From the NCBI GenBank assembly GCA_964462675.1, contig CAYWYS010000009.1, positions 34,777-98,776 of the forward strand: DNA of 64,000 nt, written 5' to 3'. The position numbers were made by a program, and so were the translations under genes. Source of the DNA: XN24 sp964462675. GTDB lineage: Bacteria > Pseudomonadota > Gammaproteobacteria > Steroidobacterales > XN24. The first letter of the stretch is position 1; every line of letters begins with the position of its first letter. Under the pieces are notes generated by a model, which saw only the letters and a program-made list of their open reading frames with translations, did no database searches and was not told the DNA's origin. This document shows positions 56,280 through 64,000 of this stretch, piece after piece.

Positions 56280-59214
56280 CTACAGTCCGATACCCCGGCC
56301 TCTGCCGAGGTCGATGCCGTGCGTGAAGGCGAGTTCCAGTCCGAGTCGGCGGCCTGACTCGAACGAAATGCCGAGGTCTCTCTTGCGGCCTTCGAGGACG
56401 GATTCAAGCTGCGGATCGCGTTCGAGGCTCTTCGCCATGTCGCCCATCGCTGACCGCGTTGCCCTGTAACCGGACATGTCACCCGCCTGGTACTGGCGCT
56501 GGCTGGCGCGGTCCAGCCTCTGCCAGCTCTCCACGAAGCGATCCGCACGAATCTGCGGATCGGTGCGCAATTCGGTTTCGAGTTGTAGGGCGCGGATGGC
56601 GCGGGTGGGGTTGCCCGAAGCGGCTTCCAGGGCGAGTTCCGGGTTCTTCTTGTAGGCGGCTTCGGCATCGTGCGAGCCATAGGGCCGCACCTCCTCGAAG
56701 ACCTTGCGGGCCTCCTGCAATTCCTCCACCTGCTCCGGGCTGGCCTTGCCGCCCCGCTCCTGCGCCTCGAAGATCGCATCCACGGCGCGGGCATGGCGGA
56801 TGAGTGCTTTGGTGCGGGCGCGACGCAGCGCCGTTTCCGGGTCTTCCGCCACCTTCCTTTCCGGCGCTGCCCTTTCCGGCTCCCGTCTGCCATCGGCGGA
56901 CAGGCGCAGGCCGTCGAACATGCCGCGCACCTTCTCCGGCACGACCTTGCGCACGATCTCGGCGACACGCTCGCGGAAGGTGATCCCGCGCCGCTCTGCA
57001 TAATCCCGCGCCGGATCAAGCCGCTCGTAATCCGTCGCCATGTCCTTGGCGCGGTCGCGCGACAGGGTGCGGACAAGCCTGTTCTCGTCCGCGAAGTCGT
57101 CATGGCCATAATGCAGGTCCATGCCGTCACGATGGCGCGACAGGGCGACATAGCTGCCGTGGGCGTCCAGGCCAGGCGCCGCCAGAACATAGATGCGGTC
57201 CACGGTCATACCCTGCGCCTTGTGAATGGTCGCGGCATAGCCGTGGTCGATGCGGTCATAATCCTTGAGGTCGAACGAGACGCTGCGTCCGTCGTCGGTG
57301 CGCACGGACATGGATCGTTCGCTGACGTGCTCGATGGTTCCGAGCGTGCCGTTCTTCACGCCAAGGCCGCGCTCGTTTTGCAGGAACATGACGCGATCTC
57401 CGCTGGCGAAGCTGCGCGCACCGCGTTCGACTGTGATGCGCACGTCATCGCCGAGATCGCCGGCGGCCCGCATCCGTTCGCGTGCGGCCTCGTTGAACGC
57501 GCGCACCTCGTCGTTGGTGTGGGTGAGGATGATCCGGCTCTGGTCGGGCGACGCCTGCCGGTCGCGGTCCCAGCGGTCGATCAAATCGTCTCGCGCCTGT
57601 TCCCGGGTGGGGGCTGTATGCACCATGCCATGCGTGTCATAGGCATGGATCGCGTCGCCCGTCCGGCCGCTCGCCAGGTCGCGCGTGGCGTCGCGCTGCC
57701 AGTCCCCGCGCTCGCGGCGCACCTCGCTGATATCTGCGCCGCCGTGGCGTTCATGGATCGAGCGGAAGGCCGCGCCTGCCTCGATGGATTGTAGCTGCTG
57801 CGGATCGCCGACCAAGACGACTTTTGCACCGGCCTCGGCCGCATGGGAAAGCACCCGCTCCAACTGCCGCGTGCCGACCATGCCAGCCTCGTCGATCACC
57901 AGCACATCGCGGCTGGTGAGCATGTCGCGCCCGTTCTTCCAGCCATGTTCCATGCTGGCGATGGTGCGGGAGGATATGCCCGATCCGCCTTCGAGGTTTT
58001 CCGCCGCGATGCCGGAAAGTGCAGCGCCCCGAACTTGATAGCCTGCGGCCTCCCATGCCTCGCGCGCAACGCCGAGCATGCCGCTCTTGCCCGTTCCGGC
58101 ATAGCCGACGACAACGCCGAGATCGCGCCCGTCCGTGACATGCGCCAGCGCATCGGCCTGCTCGCCGGACAGGACAAGGCCGCGCTGTTCGGCACGGGCC
58201 AAGGCCATATCGCGGTGCGCGTCGTTCACTTCACGGCGCTCGCGCTCCGCCATGAGTTCGGCGGCACGGTGCAGACGCTGTTCGGCCTCGATCATGTCGC
58301 GGGTGGTGAAGCGGTCCTCGCCGCGTCCGTCCGCGCCGAGTTCGACCAGATCGGGCGAACCGCGCATCGCGCTCGTGACCGCGTTGAACTGATCGATGCC
58401 GTCGCTGTGCCGGTGCGCGAACTTCGCCATGTCGCGGCGCGTGAAGGTCGATTGCTGCTGCGTGATCGCGTCCAGGGCAATGCCCGGATCGTCAATGATC
58501 CGCGCGCCGTTGTCCCGCGCGATCTCTCGGTGCAATTCGGCACGATCTGCGGCTTCGATCCCTTCGCCCTCGATGCGTTGCGCGGGCGCGCCGATCTGCG
58601 TTTGCGGCTCAAGGCCGATGCCCTGCGCTTCCAGACTGCGATGGTCGATGCGCGCGTCGATGTCGAGTTCGGCCAGGCGCTCGTTGGCAAGCTTCGCCCA
58701 GCGCTCGCGCCAGCGCTCGACCATCTCGGTGCGGTTCCAGTCCCGAGCCTTCGGGCCGAAGCCATTTTCGTCCACGGATCGCATGGTGAGCATGACATGG
58801 GCATGGGGCTTGGGCGTCCCGTCCTCGGCCATATCCCAATGCACATTGAGGTCGGCGATCATGCCCTGATCGACAAAGCTCCGCCTGCACGAAGTCGCGG
58901 GCGAGTTCGATGCCCTGCGCCTGCGTCATCTCGCGCGGAAGAGCGAACTCCACCTCGCGGGCAAGCTGCGCGTCCTTCCTGACCTCGAAGGCTTCGACAT
59001 CGTTCCAGAGTCGTTCGCGGTCGCTCCATTGTTCGGGCGCATCCTCCGGCAGCATGACCTCGGAGTGGACGACGCCGCGCTTGTTGGAGAAGTCGTGGCT
59101 GCGCTCAAGCCGGTCGTCGCGCAACCGCGAGGCCGAGCGGTAGGCGGCGGACGCCACCGCGCTGGAGCCGGCCTTGCGGCCGATGACCTTGACGTGAAGA
59201 TGATAGATCGCCAT
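56280..59214 (-). pseudogene. traA: Conjugative relaxase-helicase TraA, frameshifted
   Basis: A Ti-type TraA. The MobA/MobL relaxase domain starts MAIYHLHVKVIGRKAGSSAV and has the metal triad region KPHAHVMLTMRSVDENGF. A TraI-like helicase follows with Walker A VVVGYAGTGKSGML, Walker B VLVIDEAGMVGTRQLE, LVGDPQQLQSIEAGAAF and YAATIHKAQGMTVDRIY. One extra base near 58,878 shifts the frame between FVQAEL and the rest, so the relaxase half is cut from its HxH motif. The first 110 residues and the last 860 are otherwise intact. Confidence 0.88.
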
Positions 59215-59244
59215 CGCGATCCGAACATCAGCACGGCGAAGCGC

Positions 59245-59273
59245 ACGTCGGAACGACGTATAAGCGCGCCCTC
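59245..59273 (+). other. oriT-like nick region
   Basis: The inverted repeat ACGTCG-GAA-CGACGT is followed directly by ATAAGCGCGCCCTC. The pattern CGACGTATAA, two bases, GCGCCCT is, as far as I recall, that of the Ti-plasmid and RSF1010-type nick region. It lies between traA and the traC/traD genes, where oriT of Ti-type systems is found. Confidence 0.65.
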
Positions 59274-59385
59274 GAAACTAATTTCTCGGGAAGACCCGCG
59301 CCGTTTCAGCCCGTCCCGGCAACCTTACAGCATTGAGGCAGGCGCTCAACTATCATCGCTCCATCGACAGCTTATGGAGACGACG

Positions 59386-59517
59386 ATGCGCAAGCCACGG
59401 GACTTCGACGCCGAACTGAAGTCGCTCGAAGACAAGACGCGAGACCTGAAAGCCCGCAAGGTGCAACAGCTCGGCGAGCTGGTCATCTCGACCGGCGCCG
59501 ACGCCCTCAGCGCCTGA
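59386..59517 (+). CDS. TraC-like small transfer protein, probably truncated
   Basis: Forty-three residues, starting MRKPRDFDAELKSLEDKTRD and continuing LKARKVQQLGELVISTGADA, the opening of the small TraC/TraD-type transfer proteins that stand beside traA. Family members usually continue for 30 or more residues; here the frame stops after LSA, and a readable continuation (LTATLAALNRNRAARARH) lies in the next frame. GGAG six bases before ATG 59386 supports the start. Confidence 0.6.
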   Translation: MRKPRDFDAELKSLEDKTRDLKARKVQQLGELVISTGADALSA

Positions 59518-59615
59518 CCGCAACGCTGGCAGCGCTCAACCGCAACCGGGCGGCGCGGGCGCGACATGACATGCGTACTTGACAGGTCGACCGCCGCAAG
59601 CGCACGCGCCAACTG

Positions 59616-59804
59616 ATGGAACTCGGCGGCCTCGTCGTCAAGGCGGGCATCGTGGAGCTGACGAGTGACGACCGCGCCGTGATCTTCGGCGCGCTGCTTT
59701 GGATGGCCGATAAGCTCCAACGCGATCAGGGCGAACATGCCCGTGGCGTCTGGACGACACTGGGAAAGATGGCGTTCGATAAAGCTCCGCATCGGGATGG
59801 GTAA
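59616..59804 (+). CDS. TraD-like small transfer protein
   Basis: Sixty-two residues from ATG 59616, with ELGGLVVKAGIVELTSDDRA and VIFGALLWMADKL, matching the conserved TraD core. Codons upstream (RRKRTRQL) also fit the family but follow a stop at about 59,580 without a good start codon, so the 5' end may be damaged. CTG 59613 is possible. Confidence 0.6.
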   Translation: MELGGLVVKAGIVELTSDDRAVIFGALLWMADKLQRDQGEHARGVWTTLGKMAFDKAPHRDG

Positions 59805-60113
59805 GACAACCGGCGACGGCTGCGTGAGCGTGGAAGCGGTTTATTGCGTCGGCCTGTGCATCACCGGTAAGGTCGTTGTCGTTGATTCTGCCCCTCTAGC
59901 AGGCCTTTGCTGTAAGATCACCAAGCTGCTGAAAAACTTCGAGCCCCCTCGCGCCACAGGCGATGGAGCGCCGATGGATCCGAAGCTTGACTCGACGAAG
60001 TAGCCGACCGCCCCGTTCGCGGCGCGCTCGCAGTTATCATAGCTTGTCGGCTCTCCGAAGGTCAGGATGGTCAGGCATGGCGTCCTGACGTTCAGTGCCG
60101 GGAAGATCTCGGC
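59805..60113. other. Intergenic region without a recognisable gene
   Basis: About 310 bases between the traD-like gene and the stress-protein gene. An 88-codon open frame crosses the left part (59,737-60,003), but it has no ribosome binding site and no known domain. I see no inverted terminal repeats, tRNA or promoter. It may be the scar of lost transfer genes. Confidence 0.5.
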
Positions 60114-60578
60114 TCACTCGCCGCTGCCGTTCTGATCAATGGGCGGCGCGCCCGGCACCGCGATCAGCAGACTGCACGGGGCGTGCGCGAGTAGCGAAGC
60201 ACCGGTAGAGCCTCCCCACCATCGCGCAAAGGTGCTCTGCTCACGGTGGCCGACAACGATCAACTCCGCGCCAACCTTGCGCGCTAGCCGGCCGATTTCT
60301 TCCGCCGGATTGCCGACAGCAAGACGGGATTCGACGGGCAGACCCGACGCCAGCAAGATCTCCGCGGCCTTGACGAGGATCTGTCGGACTTCCTGGTACT
60401 CGCGCTCAGGCAGGTCCGATGGCGCTGCCGCTTCCGCGAGCGTGATGCCCAGATCATGGGCGACGACGGCAAGAAGATAGACGCGGGCCTGGCAAAGCCG
60501 GGCCAGTTCGGCGCCCTGGTCCAGTGCCTCGCGCCCCTGTCGGGTGCCGTCATAGGCCAGGAGGATCGTCCGGTACAT
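60114..60578 (-). CDS. Universal stress protein (UspA family)
   Basis: A 154-residue UspA protein: MYRTILLAYDGTRQGREALD at the start, ELIVVGHREQS, and the nucleotide-binding end GGSTGASLLAHAPCSLLIAV. The G-rich ATP motif is present, so it may bind ATP. It is divergent from the marR-efflux genes and shares their upstream region of about 130 bases. It could be controlled by the same MarR site. Confidence 0.9.
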   Translation of the reverse strand: MYRTILLAYDGTRQGREALDQGAELARLCQARVYLLAVVAHDLGITLAEAAAPSDLPEREYQEVRQILVKAAEILLASGLPVESRLAVGNPAEEIGRLARKVGAELIVVGHREQSTFARWWGGSTGASLLAHAPCSLLIAVPGAPPIDQNGSGE

Positions 60579-60647
60579 CGTGGTTCTCCCTGTCGTTTGC
60601 GATGGGACGGCTTGCGCGACCGGCCTCTGGAAGGTCGGCGAGATCCC

Positions 60648-60676
60648 TCGACATTCAATAGATAGCTACTTATTAT
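60648..60676 (+). promoter_or_regulatory. Promoter of the marR-efflux operon
   Basis: TCGACA (60648-60653, one mismatch to TTGACA) and TATTAT (60671-60676) are exactly 17 bases apart, 29 bases before the marR start. A palindrome lies within the spacer and the -10. Confidence 0.6.
60657..60674. promoter_or_regulatory. MarR operator candidate
   Basis: AATA-GA-TAGCTA-CT-TATT is an 18-base inverted repeat with only its two inner GA/CT pairs unpaired. It overlaps the -10 box of the marR promoter, so binding would block RNA polymerase. MarR proteins usually bind such AT-rich palindromes in their own promoter. Confidence 0.6.
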
Positions 60677-60705
60677 GACCCTATCGTATTCAGGCAGGCA
60701 ACGGA

Positions 60706-61188
60706 ATGGCGAAGCCTCTTAACATTCAGGAACAGTTCGGCCTCTGGCTCGGCATGGTCGCACGGTTGTGGCGCGCCGAGATCGACCGGCGGCTGGCCGC
60801 GTTCGGCCTGACCGAATCCCGCTGGCTGACATTGATGCATCTCTCGCGGCTGTCCGAGCCGGTAACCCAACGGGAGTTGGCGGAGTCGGTCGGGGTGCAG
60901 GGGCCGACGCTGGTACGCACTCTGGACTGGCTTGAAGCCGAGGGGCTGATCGAACGCCGGACAGTCTCGGCCGACCGCCGCACCAAATCGGTACACCTGG
61001 GGGCGGCGGCCGCACCCGTTCTGGAACAGATCGAAGCGGTGACGGCGGCGGTCCGGGCGGAGATTTTCTCCGGCGTGGCGGAAGACGACGTGGCGATCTG
61101 CGTGCGGGTCTTCGAGCAGCTCGCTGCCAAGCTGGGCGGCGCGCCAAGGGCGCTGCGGCGCGCGGAGGAAATCCGGATGGACGGGTAA
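60706..61188 (+). CDS. MarR family transcriptional regulator
   Basis: A 160-residue winged-helix regulator, SlyA/MarR type: QFGLWLGMVARLWRAEIDRR, the HTH TQRELAESVGVQGPTLVRTL, and the wing IERRTVSADRRTKSVHL. It starts the operon with emrA and emrB, three bases before emrA, and probably represses it until a toxic ligand binds, as EmrR and MarR do. AGGCAGG precedes the ATG. Confidence 0.92.
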   Translation: MAKPLNIQEQFGLWLGMVARLWRAEIDRRLAAFGLTESRWLTLMHLSRLSEPVTQRELAESVGVQGPTLVRTLDWLEAEGLIERRTVSADRRTKSVHLGAAAAPVLEQIEAVTAAVRAEIFSGVAEDDVAICVRVFEQLAAKLGGAPRALRRAEEIRMDG

Positions 61189-61191
61189 GCC

Positions 61192-62334
61192 ATGGACCAG
61201 GATGTGACCCGCCTTGAACGCCAGCGCGAGGTTGCGGAAACCGGCCCCTCTCCACGCCACGGCCGTTCATGGCGGCTCTATGGCGCGATCCTGGCGGCGC
61301 TGGTCGTTCTCGGCGGCGGCGGCTGGTGGCTTTACCAGCAGTTTACGCATGTCTTCGTCAACGATGCCCGCATTGCGGCCGATGTTGTCGCCATAAGCAG
61401 CCGGGTGCCCGGCTGGATCACGGCATTCGATGTGATCGCCGGCGATGCCGCCGAGAAGGGCCGCGTCCTGGTCCGGATCGACGAACGGGAAAGCCGGCTT
61501 CGTGTTCAGGCGTTCGACGCGCAGCTCGCCGGGATCGTCCGCCGCCGGGCGGAAATCGAGGCCCGAATCGCGCTGACCGACCGCCAGACGACGAGCCGGA
61601 TCGCTGCCAAACAGGCAGCGGTAAGGGCTGCGGAGGCCGCGCTGGCCGCGGCGGCGGCGCAACGCGATCTTGCCAGACAAGACAATGATCGGGCTGAGAA
61701 GCTGGCGCCGAGCGGCGCCATCACCCGCGCGCGCCTGGACCAGACGCGGGCGGCGCTGGAGACGGCAAAACAACAGGCGTTGAGCGCGCAGGCCGACTTG
61801 GAGAATGCCCGCGCCGCCCTTGCCGAGGCCGAAGCCGCGCGCGAGGAACTCACAGTGCTCCGCACCCAGCTCGCCGAGCTTGGCCCGGAGGAAGAAAGGC
61901 TGCGCGCAGAAAGAGAGCAGGCAGCGCTCGATCTCGGCGACCGTATCATCATGATGCCGTTCGACGGTGTAGTGGACCAGGTGTTCGTGGACGAAGGCGA
62001 GTACGTCACGCCCGGCCAGCGCCTGCTGATGGTGCATGACCCGGAGCGCGTGCGCGTCGAGGCGAACGTCAAGGAGACCGACATCCGCTTTTTCCGGCCC
62101 GGAAAGATCGTCACGATTACCGTGGATGCCTTGCCGGGGCGGCGCTTCGAGGGCACGGTCGCGCGCGTCGGGCAGGCTGCCACCAGCGAGTTCGCCCTGC
62201 TGCCCAACCCCAACCCGAGCGGCAATTTCACCAAGATCACCCAGCGTTTGCCGGTACGCATCGCGGTCGCGCAAGACGGCGGTGAACTCAAGCCCGGCAT
62301 GATGGTGGAACTGGAGGCCACGGCAAGTGACTAG
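61192..62334 (+). CDS. HlyD/EmrA family efflux adaptor
   Basis: A 380-residue periplasmic adaptor. A membrane anchor at about 29-48 (LYGAILAALVVLGGGGWWLY) is followed by the lipoyl half VNDARIAADVVAISSRVPGW, a long coiled coil (about 95-235) and the second half with MMPFDGVVDQVFVDEGEYVT and a barrel domain. It joins the inner-membrane pump to an outer-membrane channel. No TolC gene is in the window, so a chromosomal one must serve. Its end overlaps the emrB start by eight bases. Confidence 0.92.
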   Translation: MDQDVTRLERQREVAETGPSPRHGRSWRLYGAILAALVVLGGGGWWLYQQFTHVFVNDARIAADVVAISSRVPGWITAFDVIAGDAAEKGRVLVRIDERESRLRVQAFDAQLAGIVRRRAEIEARIALTDRQTTSRIAAKQAAVRAAEAALAAAAAQRDLARQDNDRAEKLAPSGAITRARLDQTRAALETAKQQALSAQADLENARAALAEAEAAREELTVLRTQLAELGPEEERLRAEREQAALDLGDRIIMMPFDGVVDQVFVDEGEYVTPGQRLLMVHDPERVRVEANVKETDIRFFRPGKIVTITVDALPGRRFEGTVARVGQAATSEFALLPNPNPSGNFTKITQRLPVRIAVAQDGGELKPGMMVELEATASD

Positions 62335-63955
62335 CGCCCCACGGCCGGACAGCATCGAGGGGCTGTTCGCCCGCTTCGGCCCGTCCTATCGCTGGCTGGT
62401 CACGGCGACGGTGATGATGGGCACGATCGCGACCATCCTGACCGCCACCATCGTCAATGTGGCCCTGCCTGACATCATGGGCGCCTTCGGCATGGGTCAG
62501 GACAAAGCGCAGCTCCTGTCCACCGGCTTCCTTGCCGCGATGACCGGGACCATGCTGCTCAACGCCTGGATGGTCGAGACCCTCGGCCAGCGCGCGACCT
62601 TCATGCTGGCGGTCACGGTCTTCATCATCGCCTCCATCATGGGCGGGTTGGCTCCGGCCGAGGGCGTGCTGATCCTGGCCCGCGTCCTTCAGGGCGGCGC
62701 GGCCGGTATCCTCCAGCCGCTCGCGATGCAGACGATCTTCCTGGTCTTCCCGCCCGAAAAGCGCGGCTCGGCTATGGGCATCTACGGCATCGGCGTGGTG
62801 CTGGCCCCTGCCATAGGCCCGACGCTGGGCGGCATCATGGTTGATAGTTTCAGCTGGCGCTACGTGTTCTTCATAGCCGTGCCGTTCTGCCTCATCGGCC
62901 TGTTCCTGGCCACGCTCTTCATGCCGGGGCGCGCGGCCTCCGGGCCGCCACGCAAGTTCGACTGGATCGGTTTCGGGCTGATGACCGTCTTCCTCGTCAC
63001 CTTGCTGAACGGCTTGTCGAACGGGCAACGCGACGGCTGGATGTCCGACACCATCCTGAGCCATTTCGCCATCGCCTTCGTCACGGGCATGGGATTCCTC
63101 GCATGGGAACTGCGCACGCGATCGCCCATGCTCAATCTCAAGCTCTTCGCCAACCCGGTCTATGCGGCGGCCTCGGTCGTGGCCTTCATCTTCGGAGCGG
63201 GGATATACGGCTCTACCTATCTGGTGCCGCTCTTCGTGCAGACCATCCAGGGCTACACACCGACCCGCTCGGGCCTTCTGCTGATGCCGGCCGGCCTGAT
63301 CCTGGCTGTCGTCTTCCCGGTCGCCGGTCGCCTCAGCGACAAGACACCGGCCTATGCCACGGTCATGTTCGGGCTGGCGGTCTTCGCGCTGTCGTCGTTC
63401 CTGATGGCCGGGGTGGATACCAACACCTCGTTCTGGCTGTTCGCCTGGTGGATCATGCTGGGACGCATCGGGCTGGGCTTCATCATGCCGAGCCTGAACG
63501 CCGGCGCCCTCAAGGCTCTGCCGATGACGCAGCTGGGCCAGGGCTCCGGGTCGATCAACTTCGTACGGCAGTTGGGCGGCGCGTTTGGGGTCAATCTTCT
63601 CTCCATCACCCTGGAGCGCCGCTCGCAGCTCTACGTGGACAGTTTCACGGCGGCGCAACACGCGGGCAATAGCGCGACAGCCGAGGTCCTGCACCAGGTC
63701 AGCGGCCTGATGGGGCAGGCCGGCGTGCCGGAAGCGATCCGGCAGGCCGGAGCAATGAACTATCTCGGCCGCATCATCTACAGTCAGGGCAACATGCTGG
63801 GCTTCCGGGACTGTTTCTTCATCGTCAGCGCAATCTTCCTGGCCGCGCTCATCCCGGCGCTGATGATGCGCCGGAGGTCTCGCCCGACGGTGCCCGCCGA
63901 TGCAGCCGGGCCCGGAGCGGCTTATTCAAAGGGTGCGCCCTCGCCAGCCGGCTGA
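62327..63955 (+). CDS. DHA2 family drug exporter (EmrB-like)
   Basis: A 542-residue major-facilitator protein with about 14 membrane segments. It has the DHA2 features TIVNVALPDIMGAF near the start, AFGMGQDKAQLLSTGFLAAM and motif C GIGVVLAPAIGPTLGGIMVD. It exports toxic compounds with EmrA in proton antiport. GTG 62327 is the start, overlapping emrA. The gene is complete, 45 bases before the right edge, where the sequence shows nothing further. Confidence 0.92.
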   Translation: MTSAPRPDSIEGLFARFGPSYRWLVTATVMMGTIATILTATIVNVALPDIMGAFGMGQDKAQLLSTGFLAAMTGTMLLNAWMVETLGQRATFMLAVTVFIIASIMGGLAPAEGVLILARVLQGGAAGILQPLAMQTIFLVFPPEKRGSAMGIYGIGVVLAPAIGPTLGGIMVDSFSWRYVFFIAVPFCLIGLFLATLFMPGRAASGPPRKFDWIGFGLMTVFLVTLLNGLSNGQRDGWMSDTILSHFAIAFVTGMGFLAWELRTRSPMLNLKLFANPVYAAASVVAFIFGAGIYGSTYLVPLFVQTIQGYTPTRSGLLLMPAGLILAVVFPVAGRLSDKTPAYATVMFGLAVFALSSFLMAGVDTNTSFWLFAWWIMLGRIGLGFIMPSLNAGALKALPMTQLGQGSGSINFVRQLGGAFGVNLLSITLERRSQLYVDSFTAAQHAGNSATAEVLHQVSGLMGQAGVPEAIRQAGAMNYLGRIIYSQGNMLGFRDCFFIVSAIFLAALIPALMMRRRSRPTVPADAAGPGAAYSKGAPSPAG

Positions 63956-64000
63956 GGGTCGGGCACGATCACCGAACCCTGCTGTTGCGAGCCCTGCTAG

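Larger units (their letters stand above)
53651..64000. mobile_element. Integrated conjugative/mobilisable element, left part
   Basis: From the tRNA-Ser 3' end to the right edge the genes are of plasmid or island type: a serine recombinase, an autoregulated HTH protein, AlpA, a TraA relaxase-helicase, an oriT-like sequence, traC/traD remnants and efflux cargo. None belongs to the chromosomal context to the left. The right end is outside the window; I found no second copy of the tRNA 3' end before 64,000. The gene types and their order resemble alphaproteobacterial plasmids (Ti-type mobilisation genes), so cross-class transfer is inferred. Confidence 0.75.

Noticed and set aside
59737..60003. 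88-codon plus-strand frame in the gap of the element
   Set aside because: No ribosome binding site, no recognisable domain, and it overlaps the traD-like gene in another frame.
63956..64000. Right attachment site of the element
   Set aside because: The last 45 bases do not repeat the tRNA-Ser 3' end, and no other copy was found to the right of 53,650.

Overview
The window is a high-GC chromosomal segment of a gammaproteobacterium. Three things support this: the gene order yebC-ruvC-ruvA-ruvB-ybgC-tolQ-tolR-tolA-tolB-pal-cpoB-queE-queC-tRNA-Lys, a full Na+-translocating NADH:quinone reductase operon with nqrM, and a cassette for the osmolyte N-acetylglutaminylglutamine amide (NAGGN). Together these suggest a salt-exposed or halotolerant organism outside the Enterobacterales. 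The species cannot be read from the sequence.

Positions 1-8,800 hold a partial wax ester synthase/DGAT, tatD, an M20 peptidase, a membrane-anchored NERD protein, rarD, thrB with a terminator-like hairpin in its leader, and ppk1. Two small genes follow: a helical protein of unknown function and a CBS-domain protein. Positions 8,800-14,870 hold nqrA-F and nqrM on the minus strand. Positions 15,028-19,716 hold the NAGGN genes (asnO, ngg, M42-type peptidase). After a crotonase gene, 20,816-23,843 holds a second ATP-grasp system: a RimK-like ligase, a membrane protein with an inactive transglutaminase domain, and a RimB-like protease. Positions 23,931-33,573 hold tRNA-Lys, queuosine genes, the Tol-Pal envelope operon, the Holliday-junction genes ruvABC and yebC. 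Positions 33,641-42,091 hold a YfaZ-like porin, relA, and the 2-oxoglutarate dehydrogenase genes sucA-odhB-lpdA; relA and lpdA are separated by a near-perfect 54-base palindrome. Positions 42,288-52,911 are housekeeping and accessory genes: a DUF3108 protein, a beta-CASP nuclease, two paralogous diheme cytochromes c, tRNA-Arg, a GlxA-type regulator, tRNA-Ala, a GNAT enzyme, peroxiredoxin, chromate transporter, hemG, a YfcC transporter and a histidine phosphatase.

From about 52,450 the sequence changes character. A SCO1-like copper chaperone has lost the segment that should carry its CXXXC site, and the convergent TPR gene is also internally deleted. tRNA-Ser(TGA) follows, and an integrated conjugative or mobilisable element begins directly at its 3' end and runs past the right edge. 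The element carries a serine recombinase (frameshifted), an HTH regulator with an inverted-repeat operator, AlpA, a TraA relaxase-helicase (frameshifted), an oriT-like sequence, traC/traD-like remnants, and a cargo of a universal stress protein, a MarR regulator and an EmrAB-type drug efflux pump. Its genes resemble plasmid and island genes of alphaproteobacteria, so it was probably acquired across classes. The frameshifts suggest that it is decaying, or that the assembly has errors there.
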